NCBI RefSeq assembly: GCF_947496385.1
Contig: NZ_CANMCP010000001.1
Coordinates: 62,001 to 126,000 of the forward strand
DNA: 64,000 bases
Direction: 5' to 3'
Source: an uncultured Croceicoccus sp.
GTDB lineage: Bacteria; Pseudomonadota; Alphaproteobacteria; Sphingomonadales; Sphingomonadaceae
How positions within the stretch are numbered: the stretch's first letter is position 1; each line of letters begins with the position of its first letter. The notes beneath the pieces were generated by a model. That model saw only the letters and a program-made list of their open reading frames with translations, was not told where the DNA came from and made no database searches. The position numbers and the translations under genes are program-made. Below, piece by piece: positions 9,028-18,000 of the stretch.

Positions 9028-9291
9028 ATGTCAGTGATTGAATTGCCAGCCTTGTGCGACCGGGATGCGGCCATCGCGATATGTCCCGAACTGCGCGAAG
9101 CGGTGGGTGAGCAGCCCGTCCGCGTCGACGCATCCGCGGTCGAGCGCATCGGCGTCGCAATGCTCCAGTTGCTGGTGTCTGCCGCGCATACGGCAGGGGG
9201 GGTCGCCGTCGTCGACCCGTCCGACCAGTTTGAAGAGGCGCTGCGCATTGCGGGCCTCGCATCGAAATTCAATCGCGGGGAAACAGCGTGA
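9028..9291 (+). CDS. STAS-domain protein in the chemotaxis operon, lacking the phosphorylatable serine
   Basis: The 87-residue protein is a small STAS domain: VDASAVERIGVAMLQLLVSA matches the beta3-loop-alpha2 core. The loop that normally reads D-S-S/T-G holds G-V-A-M (about residues 42-45), so no serine or threonine is available for an RsbW-type kinase. It lies 21 bases after the mcp gene and its stop overlaps the cheA GTG (GTGA). Its role is unknown; small STAS proteins of this sort can act as binding modules. Confidence 0.8.
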   Translation: MSVIELPALCDRDAAIAICPELREAVGEQPVRVDASAVERIGVAMLQLLVSAAHTAGGVAVVDPSDQFEEALRIAGLASKFNRGETA

Positions 9292-11393
9292 ACAGCGAAG
9301 ACATTCAGAACATCTTCTTCGTCGAGTGCGAGGAATCGCTCGAAGCGGCCGAAGCTGGGCTGGAGGCGTGCCGGAACGGAACGCACGATGGCGAAACCAT
9401 CAATGCCATCTTTCGCGCGGTGCATTCGATCAAGGGTGGGGCGGGTGCGTTCGGATATGGCCCGCTTCAGGCGTTCACCCATGTCTTCGAAACCCTGCTT
9501 GCCGATGTTCGCGAGGGCACGGTTGCGATCACCGACGATCTGACGGGGCTCCTGCTGCTGTCGCTCGATTGCGTGCGCGATCACGTTGAGGCTGCGCGCT
9601 TTGGCGGAACTGCGCCGGACGATGCGGCCTTGATGGCGCAGTTGAACGAGGCGCACGAGAAGGCAGGCACCGCCGACGCGCCGGATAGCAGCGCCGGTGG
9701 GGAAGCGGCACCGGCGGCTGTCCCGGCAGACGACGATCTCGATGCGATGCTCGACGATCTGCTCGGCCCGGCAACGCCTGCCGCGCCGAAGGAACCGTGG
9801 CTGTTCCACATGCGGCCGCACGGCGGCTCCATGAACAATGGCAGCGAACCGCTTTACTGGCTGCGCGAATTGCAGGAAATGGGTGGCGAATGCGTTGCAT
9901 GCGACAGCGCGAACGTCCCGCCGCTCGACGATTTCGACGTGCAGCATGGTTATCTGGGCTGGAGCTTCGCGATGCCGGCTTCGGTAAGCCGGGAGCAGGT
10001 GAGCGAAATCTTCGACTTCGTCGGCGACGATTGCGCGCTCGCGTTCGGGGCGGAGGAAGGCATTCCCCCGATGCATCCCGACGCCGTCGAGCAGGCCGCG
10101 ACGGCAAGCGTCGAAACCGCGGCCGGTCCGGTGCCGGCGCAAGGCGACGATGCTGGCAAAGAAGCAAAGGACGCGCGCCCCGACGCCGCACAGGCCGCCT
10201 CCCGTTCGCCCAAACCGCAATCGATCCGCGTCGATCTCGCAAAGCTGGACAAGATGAACGACGGGGTGGGCGAGCTGGTCATCGCGCAGGCCATGCTGGC
10301 GCAGCGGCTTGCCGATGAAAACCTGATGCATATCGAGGAACTGGCCGTGCTCGACGCGCTCGTCCGCGATGTGCAGGAACATGCGATGGCCTTCCGCGCA
10401 CAGCCGATCAGCGCGGTCTTCAGCCGCGTGCCCCGCCTGCTGCGCGAACTCGCGTCGAGCACGGGAAAACATGTCAACCTGGAGGTGACGGGCGAAACGA
10501 CCGAGCTCGACAAGACGGTCGTCGACAGGTTGAGCGAGCCGCTCACCCATCTCATCCGCAACGCCGTCGACCACGGCATCGAATCCACCGAACGGCGCAA
10601 GGCCGCGGGCAAGGATCCCGAAGGCACGCTGACTCTCTCGGCCGAACAGAAATCGGGCCGGGTCGTCATCCGCATCGCCGACGACGGCGCCGGAATCGAC
10701 CGCGAACGCGTCTTTGCAAAGGCGGTCGCCAATGGCCTGATCTCGCCCGATGCGGATCTGCCTGACGAGGAAATCGACCACCTGATCTTCGCGCCCGGCT
10801 TCTCCACGGCGGAGCAGGTATCGAATATTTCGGGTCGCGGCGTGGGCATGGATGTCGTGCGCCAGAATGTGAAGGAACTGGGCGGGCGCATCACGATCGA
10901 ATCCTGCCCCGGCAAGGGGACGACCTTCGTGCTCGCCCTGCCGCTGACGCTGGCGATTTCGGACGGCATGGTGGTGCAGGTCGGCGGGCAGTCGCTGGTC
11001 CTGCCGCTCGCGCATGTGGTCGAAAGCCTGCGCCCGCTCGCCTCCGACCTCAAGGGCATGGGCACGAGCCGGCAGCTCATCAACATTCGCGGCAATTTCG
11101 TGCCGATCGTCCGGCTCGACCATCTGGCGGGTGAGGAACTCGCCATCGACGATCCGTGCAAGGGCGTACTGGTCATCGTGGATACGGAACGGTGCGGACA
11201 GGCGGCGCTGCTCGTCGATTCCATCACCGATCAGCGTCAGTTCGTGATCAAGAATCTCGACACCCATTTCCGCGCCGTCGAAAGCGTGGCGGGTGCGACG
11301 ATCCTGGGCAACGGGCGGGTCGCGCTGATCATCGATGTCGACAATCTGGTGCAGAGCGAAAACGCCCATCCCACCCTTCAGGCGGCTGCGTGA
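9288..11393 (+). CDS. cheA: Chemotaxis histidine kinase CheA
   Basis: The 701-residue kinase has the expected order: an Hpt domain with phosphoacceptor His46 in AVHSIKGGAGAFGY; an acidic linker; a compact domain at about 165-250 in the P2 position; a dimerization helix pair starting PQSIRVDLAKLDKMNDGVGE; a GHKL ATPase (N-box LIRNAVDHGIES, G1 ADDGAGID, G2 GRGVGMDVV); and a C-terminal CheW-like domain. It phosphorylates CheY and CheB. The GTG at 9288 overlaps the STAS gene stop. It couples to the receptors through CheW (14266-14706). Confidence 0.96.
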   Translation: MNSEDIQNIFFVECEESLEAAEAGLEACRNGTHDGETINAIFRAVHSIKGGAGAFGYGPLQAFTHVFETLLADVREGTVAITDDLTGLLLLSLDCVRDHVEAARFGGTAPDDAALMAQLNEAHEKAGTADAPDSSAGGEAAPAAVPADDDLDAMLDDLLGPATPAAPKEPWLFHMRPHGGSMNNGSEPLYWLRELQEMGGECVACDSANVPPLDDFDVQHGYLGWSFAMPASVSREQVSEIFDFVGDDCALAFGAEEGIPPMHPDAVEQAATASVETAAGPVPAQGDDAGKEAKDARPDAAQAASRSPKPQSIRVDLAKLDKMNDGVGELVIAQAMLAQRLADENLMHIEELAVLDALVRDVQEHAMAFRAQPISAVFSRVPRLLRELASSTGKHVNLEVTGETTELDKTVVDRLSEPLTHLIRNAVDHGIESTERRKAAGKDPEGTLTLSAEQKSGRVVIRIADDGAGIDRERVFAKAVANGLISPDADLPDEEIDHLIFAPGFSTAEQVSNISGRGVGMDVVRQNVKELGGRITIESCPGKGTTFVLALPLTLAISDGMVVQVGGQSLVLPLAHVVESLRPLASDLKGMGTSRQLINIRGNFVPIVRLDHLAGEELAIDDPCKGVLVIVDTERCGQAALLVDSITDQRQFVIKNLDTHFRAVESVAGATILGNGRVALIIDVDNLVQSENAHPTLQAAA

Positions 11394-11395
11394 CG

Positions 11396-12271
11396 ATGGG
11401 CGTTCCCGCCGCCGTGGCCGATACCCGCTCGCTCGTGCCCGGTGTCAGCCCGCAAATCTACTCGTCCGCCGATTTCGAGGCGATCGCCCGGCTGCTGCGC
11501 GACGAGGCCGGGATCGTGCTGTCCGACAACAAGAAGATGCTGGCCTATTCGCGGATCGCGCCGCTGCTTCGCGAAACGCATTGCGAAACGTTCGACGCCT
11601 ATCTGCGCAAGATCGGCGAGGATGCCGCCCTGCGCACGCGCACGGTCGCCGCGCTCACGACGAACCACACCTATTTCAACCGCGAATCGCATCATTACGA
11701 GCATTTTGCCAAGGTCGTGCGCCCGCACCTCCTTCAGCTGGCGGAGGCGCGGCAGCCGGTACGCCTGTGGTCCGCGGCCTGTTCCAGCGGGGAGGAAATC
11801 TGGACGCTGATGATGGTCCTTCTGGGGGAGGACAAGGCGGCGGGCCGGCACATCGCGGACCGCGACATCGTGGCGCTCGCCACCGATCTCGCCGATCATG
11901 CCCTCAAAGCGGCGGCAGAGGCGCGCTACGAAAGCAAGGCGATGGAGGCGGTTCCCGAAGCCCTTCGCCGGAACTGGTGCACGAACGGGGGCAAGGAAAC
12001 GCAGGTCGACGCCGCGTTACGGAACATGGTCCGGTTTCGCCGGCTCAACCTGTTGCGGGCCTGGCCGTTCAAGACGCTGTTCGACGTGATATTCTGTCGC
12101 AACGTCATGATCTATTTCGATCAGCCGACGAAGGAACAGCTCGTTCTGCGCCTCGCGCAGCAACTGCAACCGGGGGCCTATCTCTATATCGGTCATTCGG
12201 AACGCGTGTCGGGAGAGGCCGCCGACATGCTCGAACTGGTGGGGCCGACCGTCTACCGGCGCCGTGACTGA
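11396..12271 (+). CDS. cheR: Chemotaxis protein methyltransferase CheR
   Basis: The protein methylates receptor glutamates with S-adenosylmethionine. Of its 291 residues, the N-terminal helical domain includes NHTYFNRESHHYEHF, the SAM pocket is WSAACSSGEEIWTL, and FCRNVMIYFD is the conserved strand near the C-terminus. The ATG at 11396 follows the cheA stop by two bases; an in-frame GTG at 11390 overlaps that stop (GTGA) and would add two residues. The upstream receptor ends in DWSEF, a plausible docking site for this enzyme. Confidence 0.95.
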   Translation: MGVPAAVADTRSLVPGVSPQIYSSADFEAIARLLRDEAGIVLSDNKKMLAYSRIAPLLRETHCETFDAYLRKIGEDAALRTRTVAALTTNHTYFNRESHHYEHFAKVVRPHLLQLAEARQPVRLWSAACSSGEEIWTLMMVLLGEDKAAGRHIADRDIVALATDLADHALKAAAEARYESKAMEAVPEALRRNWCTNGGKETQVDAALRNMVRFRRLNLLRAWPFKTLFDVIFCRNVMIYFDQPTKEQLVLRLAQQLQPGAYLYIGHSERVSGEAADMLELVGPTVYRRRD

Positions 12272-13302
12272 TGACGATTCGCATCCTCATTGTCGAGAAT
12301 TCCACCGTCGTGCAACGGCGGCTGGCCGCGCGCCTGTCGCCGCATGACGATCTCGAAATCGTGGATTACGCCCGCGATGCGAAGGAGGGGCGCGCCATGA
12401 TCAAGGCGCTCGACCCCGATGTCGTCGTGATGGATACAAAGCTTCCGGGTCTCGACGGGCTGGCCTTTCTCGAAAAGATCATGACGCTGCGCCCGACGCC
12501 AGTCGTGATGGTCGCCGACATGGCCACGCCGGGCAATCCGGCCGCGGCCCGCGCCAGACAGCTGGGTGCGGTGGGGTGTTGCGCGCGCGACATGGCGCCG
12601 CTCGGGCCGTTCGACGGGCGCGATGATCCGCTCGTGTCCCTGGTGCGTCAGGCGGCGCGAACCGGGCGGGCTGGTCTGGCGGCATCGGCGCGGGCCGCGC
12701 CGGTCCGCACGCGGCCGCCCGGCTTGCCCGAATTGATCGCGATTGGATCGTCGACCGGCGGGGTGGAGGCGTTGCGGGAGCTGCTGGTCGATTTTCCGCG
12801 CATGTGCCCGCCCACCGTCATCGTGCAGCATGTCAAGGCGCGCTTTGCCGGCGACATCGTCGATGCGCTCGATGCGCTCGCGCCGCCGCGGGTCGTGCTT
12901 GCGCAGACCGATACCGTGCTGAAACCGGGGCATGTCTATCTCGCGCCGGGCAATGACCGGCACCTGCGCATTTCCGCGACACAGCGCGGCATCATCAGCC
13001 TGCTGCGCCCCGGTCCGCCCGTATCGGGCCACCGGCCGAGCGTTGACGTGATGTTCGCATCCGTCGCGCAGAACATGGGCGCGCGCGCGATCGGTGTTCT
13101 CCTGACCGGCATGGGGCAGGATGGGGCAAAAGGCCTGTACCAGATGGCGCAGGCCGGCGCCTGGACCGTGGCGCAGGACGAGGAAAGCTGCGTCGTGTTC
13201 GGCATGCCGAAGGCGGCGATCGAGATGGGTGGGGCGTGCGCGGTAAGGCCGCTGACCCGGATCGCCGAGCATATTTTTACAAGCGAAGGAGCTTGCCTGT
13301 GA
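12271..13302 (+). CDS. cheB: CheB methylesterase with intact catalytic triad and degenerate receiver
   Basis: The 343-residue protein has the full esterase set: GSSTGG (Ser161), VQH (His187) and GMGQDGA (Asp284), so it should demethylate or deamidate receptors. Its receiver is eroded: the acidic pair reads VEN (E9-N10), the Ser/Thr position is Ala82 (VVMVAD) and the invariant lysine is Arg106 (CARD). The phosphoacceptor Asp55 (VVMDTKLPG) remains. Phosphorylation control is therefore likely weakened or lost. This is the mirror image of the CheB-like protein at 6202-7245. ATG overlaps the cheR stop. Confidence 0.93.
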   Translation: MTIRILIVENSTVVQRRLAARLSPHDDLEIVDYARDAKEGRAMIKALDPDVVVMDTKLPGLDGLAFLEKIMTLRPTPVVMVADMATPGNPAAARARQLGAVGCCARDMAPLGPFDGRDDPLVSLVRQAARTGRAGLAASARAAPVRTRPPGLPELIAIGSSTGGVEALRELLVDFPRMCPPTVIVQHVKARFAGDIVDALDALAPPRVVLAQTDTVLKPGHVYLAPGNDRHLRISATQRGIISLLRPGPPVSGHRPSVDVMFASVAQNMGARAIGVLLTGMGQDGAKGLYQMAQAGAWTVAQDEESCVVFGMPKAAIEMGGACAVRPLTRIAEHIFTSEGACL

Positions 13303-13853
13303 AACACGCCGCTATTCCGGAGGTCGCCGAACGGGTCCGCGTCACCATCCTGCAGGGCGAAGCCAAGGCCAGTGACGATCCGAACGTGGAATTCAGTACG
13401 GTTCTGGGAAGCTGCGTGGCGACATGCATGTTCGATCCCGTCGCGCGAATCGGGGGCATGAATCACTTCCTCCTCGCCGAACCGCCATCCTATGCCGACC
13501 GGACGACCTTCGACGATCACTATGGGCTCTTCCTCATGGAATTGCTGGTGAACGAAATGTTCAGCCTCGGCGCGGTCAAGGCGCGGATGAAGGCGCGTCT
13601 GTATGGCGGCGCCAATCTGCGCGAGGGGATGGCCGCGATCGGGTCGGTCAACGCCGCCTTTGCGCGCAAATTCCTCAGGGATGAGGGAATCGAGATGGTT
13701 CACGAGGACATGGAAGGGCGCAATGCGCGCCGCGTCCATTTCCTTCCCGCCAGCGGACAGGTGCGTTGCCGCACCACGGTAAACACCGCGGCACCTACGC
13801 AACAACCACTAGCGCCCCGGAAAGCCGGCAGTGGCGATGTGACATTATTTTGA
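13299..13853 (+). CDS. cheD: Chemoreceptor glutamine deamidase CheD
   Basis: CheD converts receptor glutamines to glutamates. The 184-residue protein shows the catalytic cysteine in TVLGSCVATC (C39) and the histidine in GGMNHFLL (H56), the standard CheD pair. The GTG at 13299 overlaps the cheB stop and is preceded by GAAGGAG. The C-terminal ~25 residues after the fold are a low-complexity Thr/Pro/Gly tail not needed for the family assignment. Confidence 0.94.
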   Translation: MKHAAIPEVAERVRVTILQGEAKASDDPNVEFSTVLGSCVATCMFDPVARIGGMNHFLLAEPPSYADRTTFDDHYGLFLMELLVNEMFSLGAVKARMKARLYGGANLREGMAAIGSVNAAFARKFLRDEGIEMVHEDMEGRNARRVHFLPASGQVRCRTTVNTAAPTQQPLAPRKAGSGDVTLF

Positions 13854-13873
13854 GGGGCGAGGGAGCACACGCC

Positions 13874-14251
13874 ATGAAGCAAGCGACACGAATACTGACC
13901 GTGGATGACAGTCCGAGCATGCGAGCCCTGCTCCGCAATGCGCTGACCACCAATGGTTTCGAGGTGGAACAGGCCGAAGACGGACAGGAGGCGCTCGACT
14001 GGCTTGCTTCCAACGAGGTCGATGTGGTGCTGACCGATATCAACATGCCGCGCCTCGACGGGTTCGGGCTGATCGAAAGGCTGCGCAGCAGCGCGCGCCA
14101 TTCGAACCGCCCCATCCTGGTGCTGAGCACGGAAAGCTCGGACGAGAAGAAGCGCCGGGCCCGCGATGCCGGGGCGACCGGCTGGATCGTGAAACCTTTC
14201 GATGCGGAAAAACTGACCAATGCGGTCAGGCGCGTGACCCATTCGGCCTGA
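13874..14251 (+). CDS. cheY: CheY-type single-domain response regulator
   Basis: The 125-residue receiver has all phosphorylation residues: VDDS at 10-13, D55 in VVLTDINMP, S85-T86 and K107 in IVKPFD. It has no output domain and sits between cheD and cheW, so it is the likely motor-binding or phosphate-sink regulator of this pathway. GAGGGGCGAGGGAG precedes the ATG at 13874. Confidence 0.94.
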   Translation: MKQATRILTVDDSPSMRALLRNALTTNGFEVEQAEDGQEALDWLASNEVDVVLTDINMPRLDGFGLIERLRSSARHSNRPILVLSTESSDEKKRRARDAGATGWIVKPFDAEKLTNAVRRVTHSA

Positions 14252-14265
14252 ACGAGGACCAGACA

Positions 14266-14706
14266 ATGACTTATGAACTCATAACTTTTCAGGTCTCCGG
14301 ACAGCTGTTCGGGATCGACATCATGGCGGTGCGCGAAATCCGGGCCTGGTCGCCCGTGACCCGGCTTCCCCACGTGCCGAAATACGTGGCCGGCGTGGTC
14401 AACCTGCGCGGTGCGGTGTTGCCCGTGCTCGACCTTTCGGTGCGGCTCGGCTGGGACGCGATGGAGGCGACGCCGCGCAATCCGATCATCGTGGCCGAAC
14501 ACGAAGGGCAGTCGCGCGGTCTCATCGTGCATGGGGTGAACGATATCGTCTCGATCGACGAGGATACCATACAGCAGCCCGACGCCGCCGCGCAGGACGG
14601 CATCTCCCACTTCCTGAAGGGGGTCGCCCCGATGGAGGAGGACATGGTCATGGTGCTCGACCTGCAGAAGCTGATGATGGACGAAGAAATGGACATCGCG
14701 GCATGA
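14266..14706 (+). CDS. cheW: Chemotaxis coupling protein CheW
   Basis: The 146-residue SH3-like protein links receptors to CheA. Typical segments are FQVSGQLFGIDIMAVREIR, HVPKYVAGVVNLRGAVLPVLDL and the closing strand VMVLDLQKLM. A GAGG ribosome site precedes ATG 14266, and its stop overlaps the next gene (ATGA). Confidence 0.95.
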   Translation: MTYELITFQVSGQLFGIDIMAVREIRAWSPVTRLPHVPKYVAGVVNLRGAVLPVLDLSVRLGWDAMEATPRNPIIVAEHEGQSRGLIVHGVNDIVSIDEDTIQQPDAAAQDGISHFLKGVAPMEEDMVMVLDLQKLMMDEEMDIAA

Positions 14707-14999
14707 TCCAAGCCCGTTTAACACGGCCGTTGGTGACAGGCGTGGTCGAGGCTTTGAACGTGATGTCACGCGACATAGAGGCGCTCGGCGCGTCGCTGTG
14801 CGCCGATGCGGAGATTGCCGCCCGCCATGCCCACAGCCTGCAGGATGTGGACCGCATCGCGCAGGTCGCACGGCAGCTCGCCACCGTGCTCGACGCCGAA
14901 CATCCCGCCGATGCGGTGGAACACGTCGGCATCGACGCGCTGCGCCATCAGTTGCAGGAAGCGGCGGAGATGGAGCCGGTTCGCGTCGCCTGCCAGTAA
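14703..14999 (+). CDS. Small helical protein at the end of the chemotaxis operon, unknown function
   Basis: I do not recognise this 98-residue protein. It starts in the cheW stop (ATGA) and is followed by a strong terminator, so it is firmly part of the che operon. The sequence looks almost entirely alpha-helical, with long amphipathic stretches (VEALNVMSRDIEALGASL; DVDRIAQVARQLATVLDAE) and no cysteine cluster, signal or membrane segment. The operon has no CheZ, CheC or CheX phosphatase, so a CheY- or CheW-directed role is conceivable but unproven. Confidence 0.75.
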   Translation: MIQARLTRPLVTGVVEALNVMSRDIEALGASLCADAEIAARHAHSLQDVDRIAQVARQLATVLDAEHPADAVEHVGIDALRHQLQEAAEMEPVRVACQ

Positions 15000-15021
15000 A
15001 GAACCCGTCCGGACAACAATC

Positions 15022-15058
15022 GGGGCCGTGCCTTTCACCCAAGGCACGGCCCCTTTCG
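15022..15058 (+). terminator. Intrinsic terminator of the che operon
   Basis: A perfect 11-bp stem (GGGGCCGTGCC / GGCACGGCCCC) with a 10-base loop is followed by TTTCGTTT. It lies 23 bases after the last che gene and before the convergent glutamate dehydrogenase. Confidence 0.92.
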
Positions 15059-15082
15059 TTTCAGGGCTTAACGCGTCAGCCC

Positions 15083-18000
15083 TTAGCGCGAGAGCAGGTT
15101 CCGCGCCTGGCTCGCGATCTGCGCCAGCATGGCGGGCGTCACCGGCGTGCTGGCCTGCGCACGGCCGACCATCGCGCGGAACTGCCGAATCGCGCTTTCA
15201 TGCTCGACCGCCCATTGCTGCACGGCGTCGCCCGGCGCGCGCTGCGCTGCTTCGCCGCGGGCGAGGGCGCGCAGGAAATCGAGGCGCATCTGTTGAAAGT
15301 CGCGGGCGAGCCCCGCCACCAGCAGCCGTTCCCACGGGTCGGACGGGTTCATGATCGCCGCGGTCCCCTGTGCCCAGTCCAGCCGCAGTCGTGCGCCCAG
15401 ATCGGTGAACGAATGCGTCACGCGGCGCGGATCCATGCCCACGGCGGCGGCGAGATCGGCAATGCCGACCGCCCCGTCGAGGTCGAAGACATGCGATACG
15501 ATCCGGGCATATTCGTCGGGAGCGCCCGCCGCGGCGAAACTCTCGCGCAGTTTCACCGAATGATCGCGCGCCTCGCTGCCCAGCAATTCGTCGGTATCGC
15601 TCGAAATCGCGGCGACCGGCTCCCGCAGCCGGGCGTAGAGTTGCGACGGTTCGATCCGGCCCCCGCCAATACGAAGCAGATCGGCCATGTGGCTGCGGAT
15701 GCCCAGCGCGAGCCGGTCATGCATCAAGAGCCGCGCATCTTCCGACATGTCTGCATGTTCGAGCCGGTCCCATACCGGCGAAAGGTCGAACAGCCATTCG
15801 GCCATGACGAAGGCCGCCACGACCTGCGACAATTCGGCGCCTTCCTCCTCGGCCAGTTCGAACGGGTGCACGAGACCGAGCCGGTTGACGACGCGATTGG
15901 CGAGTTTCGTCGCGATGATTTCGCGGCGCAGCCGGTGCCCTTCGATGAATTCGCGGTATTTTTCCCGCATCGGCGTGGGAAACGCGGACAGCAGCAGGTC
16001 GACCAGCGCAGGATCGTCGGGCAGGGTGCTGTTCTCGACCGCGTCCTGCAATACCAGCTTGGAACTCGACAGCAGCACGGCCAGCTCCGGACGGGTCAGG
16101 CCCATTCCCTCGCTCGCCCGGCGGGCCAGCGTCTCCGATTCGGCAAGTCCCTCGGTCCTGCGGTCGAGATCGCCGCTATCCTCGAGCATCTCGATCAGCC
16201 GCATGTGGGACGCCGCGCTCTGCGCGCCGCCGCGCGACGCGACGGACAGGGCGAGAGCCTGCAGGCGATTGTCCTCGAGCACGAGCTGGGCGACCTCGTC
16301 GGTCATGTCCTCAAGAAGCCGGTTGCGCTCCTCCTCCGACAACTCCCCCGCGCGGCGGGCGGCGGCCAGCGCGATCTTGATATTCACCTCGTTGTCGGAA
16401 CAGTCGACGCCCGCCGAATTGTCGATGAAATCGGTATTGATCCGCCCACCGTTCAGCGCGAATTCGATACGCCCGGCCTGCGTGATGCCGAGGTTCGCCC
16501 CTTCGCCGATGACCTTCACGCGCAGGTTTTCGCCATCCACGCGCAGTGCATCGTTGACCGTGTCGCCGACCTGGACGTTGTTTTCCTTCGACGATTTGAC
16601 ATAAGTCCCGATGCCCCCGAACCAGAGCAGATCGGCCGGCGCGCGCAAAATCGCCGAAATCAAGGCTTCGGGTTCGATCTCCTCGGCCTCGATGCCGAGC
16701 GCGGCGCGCGCTTCGGGGGACAGCGGCACGCGCTTCATCGTGCGGGCGAATACGCCGCCGCCCTCCGAGATCAGCGCCTTGTCATAATCGTCCCAGCTCG
16801 AATGGGGGAGCGCGAAGAGGCGATTGCGCTCGTCCCAGCTTTGCGCCGGATCGGGGTCGGGATCGATGAAGATGTGGCGGTGGTCGAACGCGGCGACCAG
16901 CTTGATCGCTTTGGACAGGAGCATGCCATTGCCGAACACGTCGCCCGACATGTCGCCGCAGCCGACCACGCGGACCGTATCGCTCTGTACGTCGATACCC
17001 ATTTCGCGGAAATGCCGCTGCACCGAAATCCATGCGCCACGCGCGGTGATGCCCATCGCCTTGTGGTCGTACCCGTTGGACCCGCCGCTCGCGAAGGCAT
17101 CGTCGAGCCAGAAATCCCGGCTTTCCGCGATGCCATTGGCCACGTCGGAGAAGCGCGCCGTGCCCTTGTCCGCGGCGACCACGAAATAGGGATCCTCGCC
17201 GTCGTGGATGACGACGTCCTGCGGATGCACCACCGTGTCATCGACGATATTGTCGGTGATAGACAGAAGCGTGCGGATGAACACCTCGTAACTGGCCTGG
17301 CCTTCTGCGGCCCAGGCGGCGCGGTCGCGGGCGGGATCGGGCAATTGCTTGGGATAGAAACCGCCCTTCGCACCTGTCGGCACGATCACGGCGTTCTTCA
17401 CCCGCTGCGCCTTCATCAGGCCGAGCACCTCGGTCCGGAAATCGTCGCGCCGGTCGGACCAGCGCAATCCGCCGCGCGCGATCGGCCCGGCGCGCAGGTG
17501 AATGCCCTCCACCCGGCGGGAATAGACGAAGATTTCGCGCCATGGCACCGGCTTGGGAAGGCCGGGCACGAGGCTGGAATCGAGCTTGAACGCCAGCGCT
17601 TCCTTCGCCGCCGGGGCGAACGCATTGGTGCGCAGGATCGCCTCGATCACCGAAAGATAGCGGCGCAGCAGCCGGTCGTCATTGATCGCCATCACGTTGA
17701 CAAGCGCGACCCGGATGGTTTCGCGCGCCTCGTCGGCGGCGGCGTCGCGGTTCCCGGCAAAGGCGGGATCGTGGCGCGCGCGGAAAAGGTCGATCAGCGC
17801 GCGGGCAATGTCGGGCGAATGGCCGAGCGCGTCGACCACGGTATAGATGGTGAAGCTGGCGCCCGCCTGCCGCAAATAGCGATAGAAGGCGCGCATCCAC
17901 TCGGCCTCTTCGGCCTGCAGCGCGGCGGACACGACCAGCCCGTTGAACACGTCGTTTTCCGCCGCGTGGTTAAGCACCGCGGTGATGGCGCCCTCGATCA

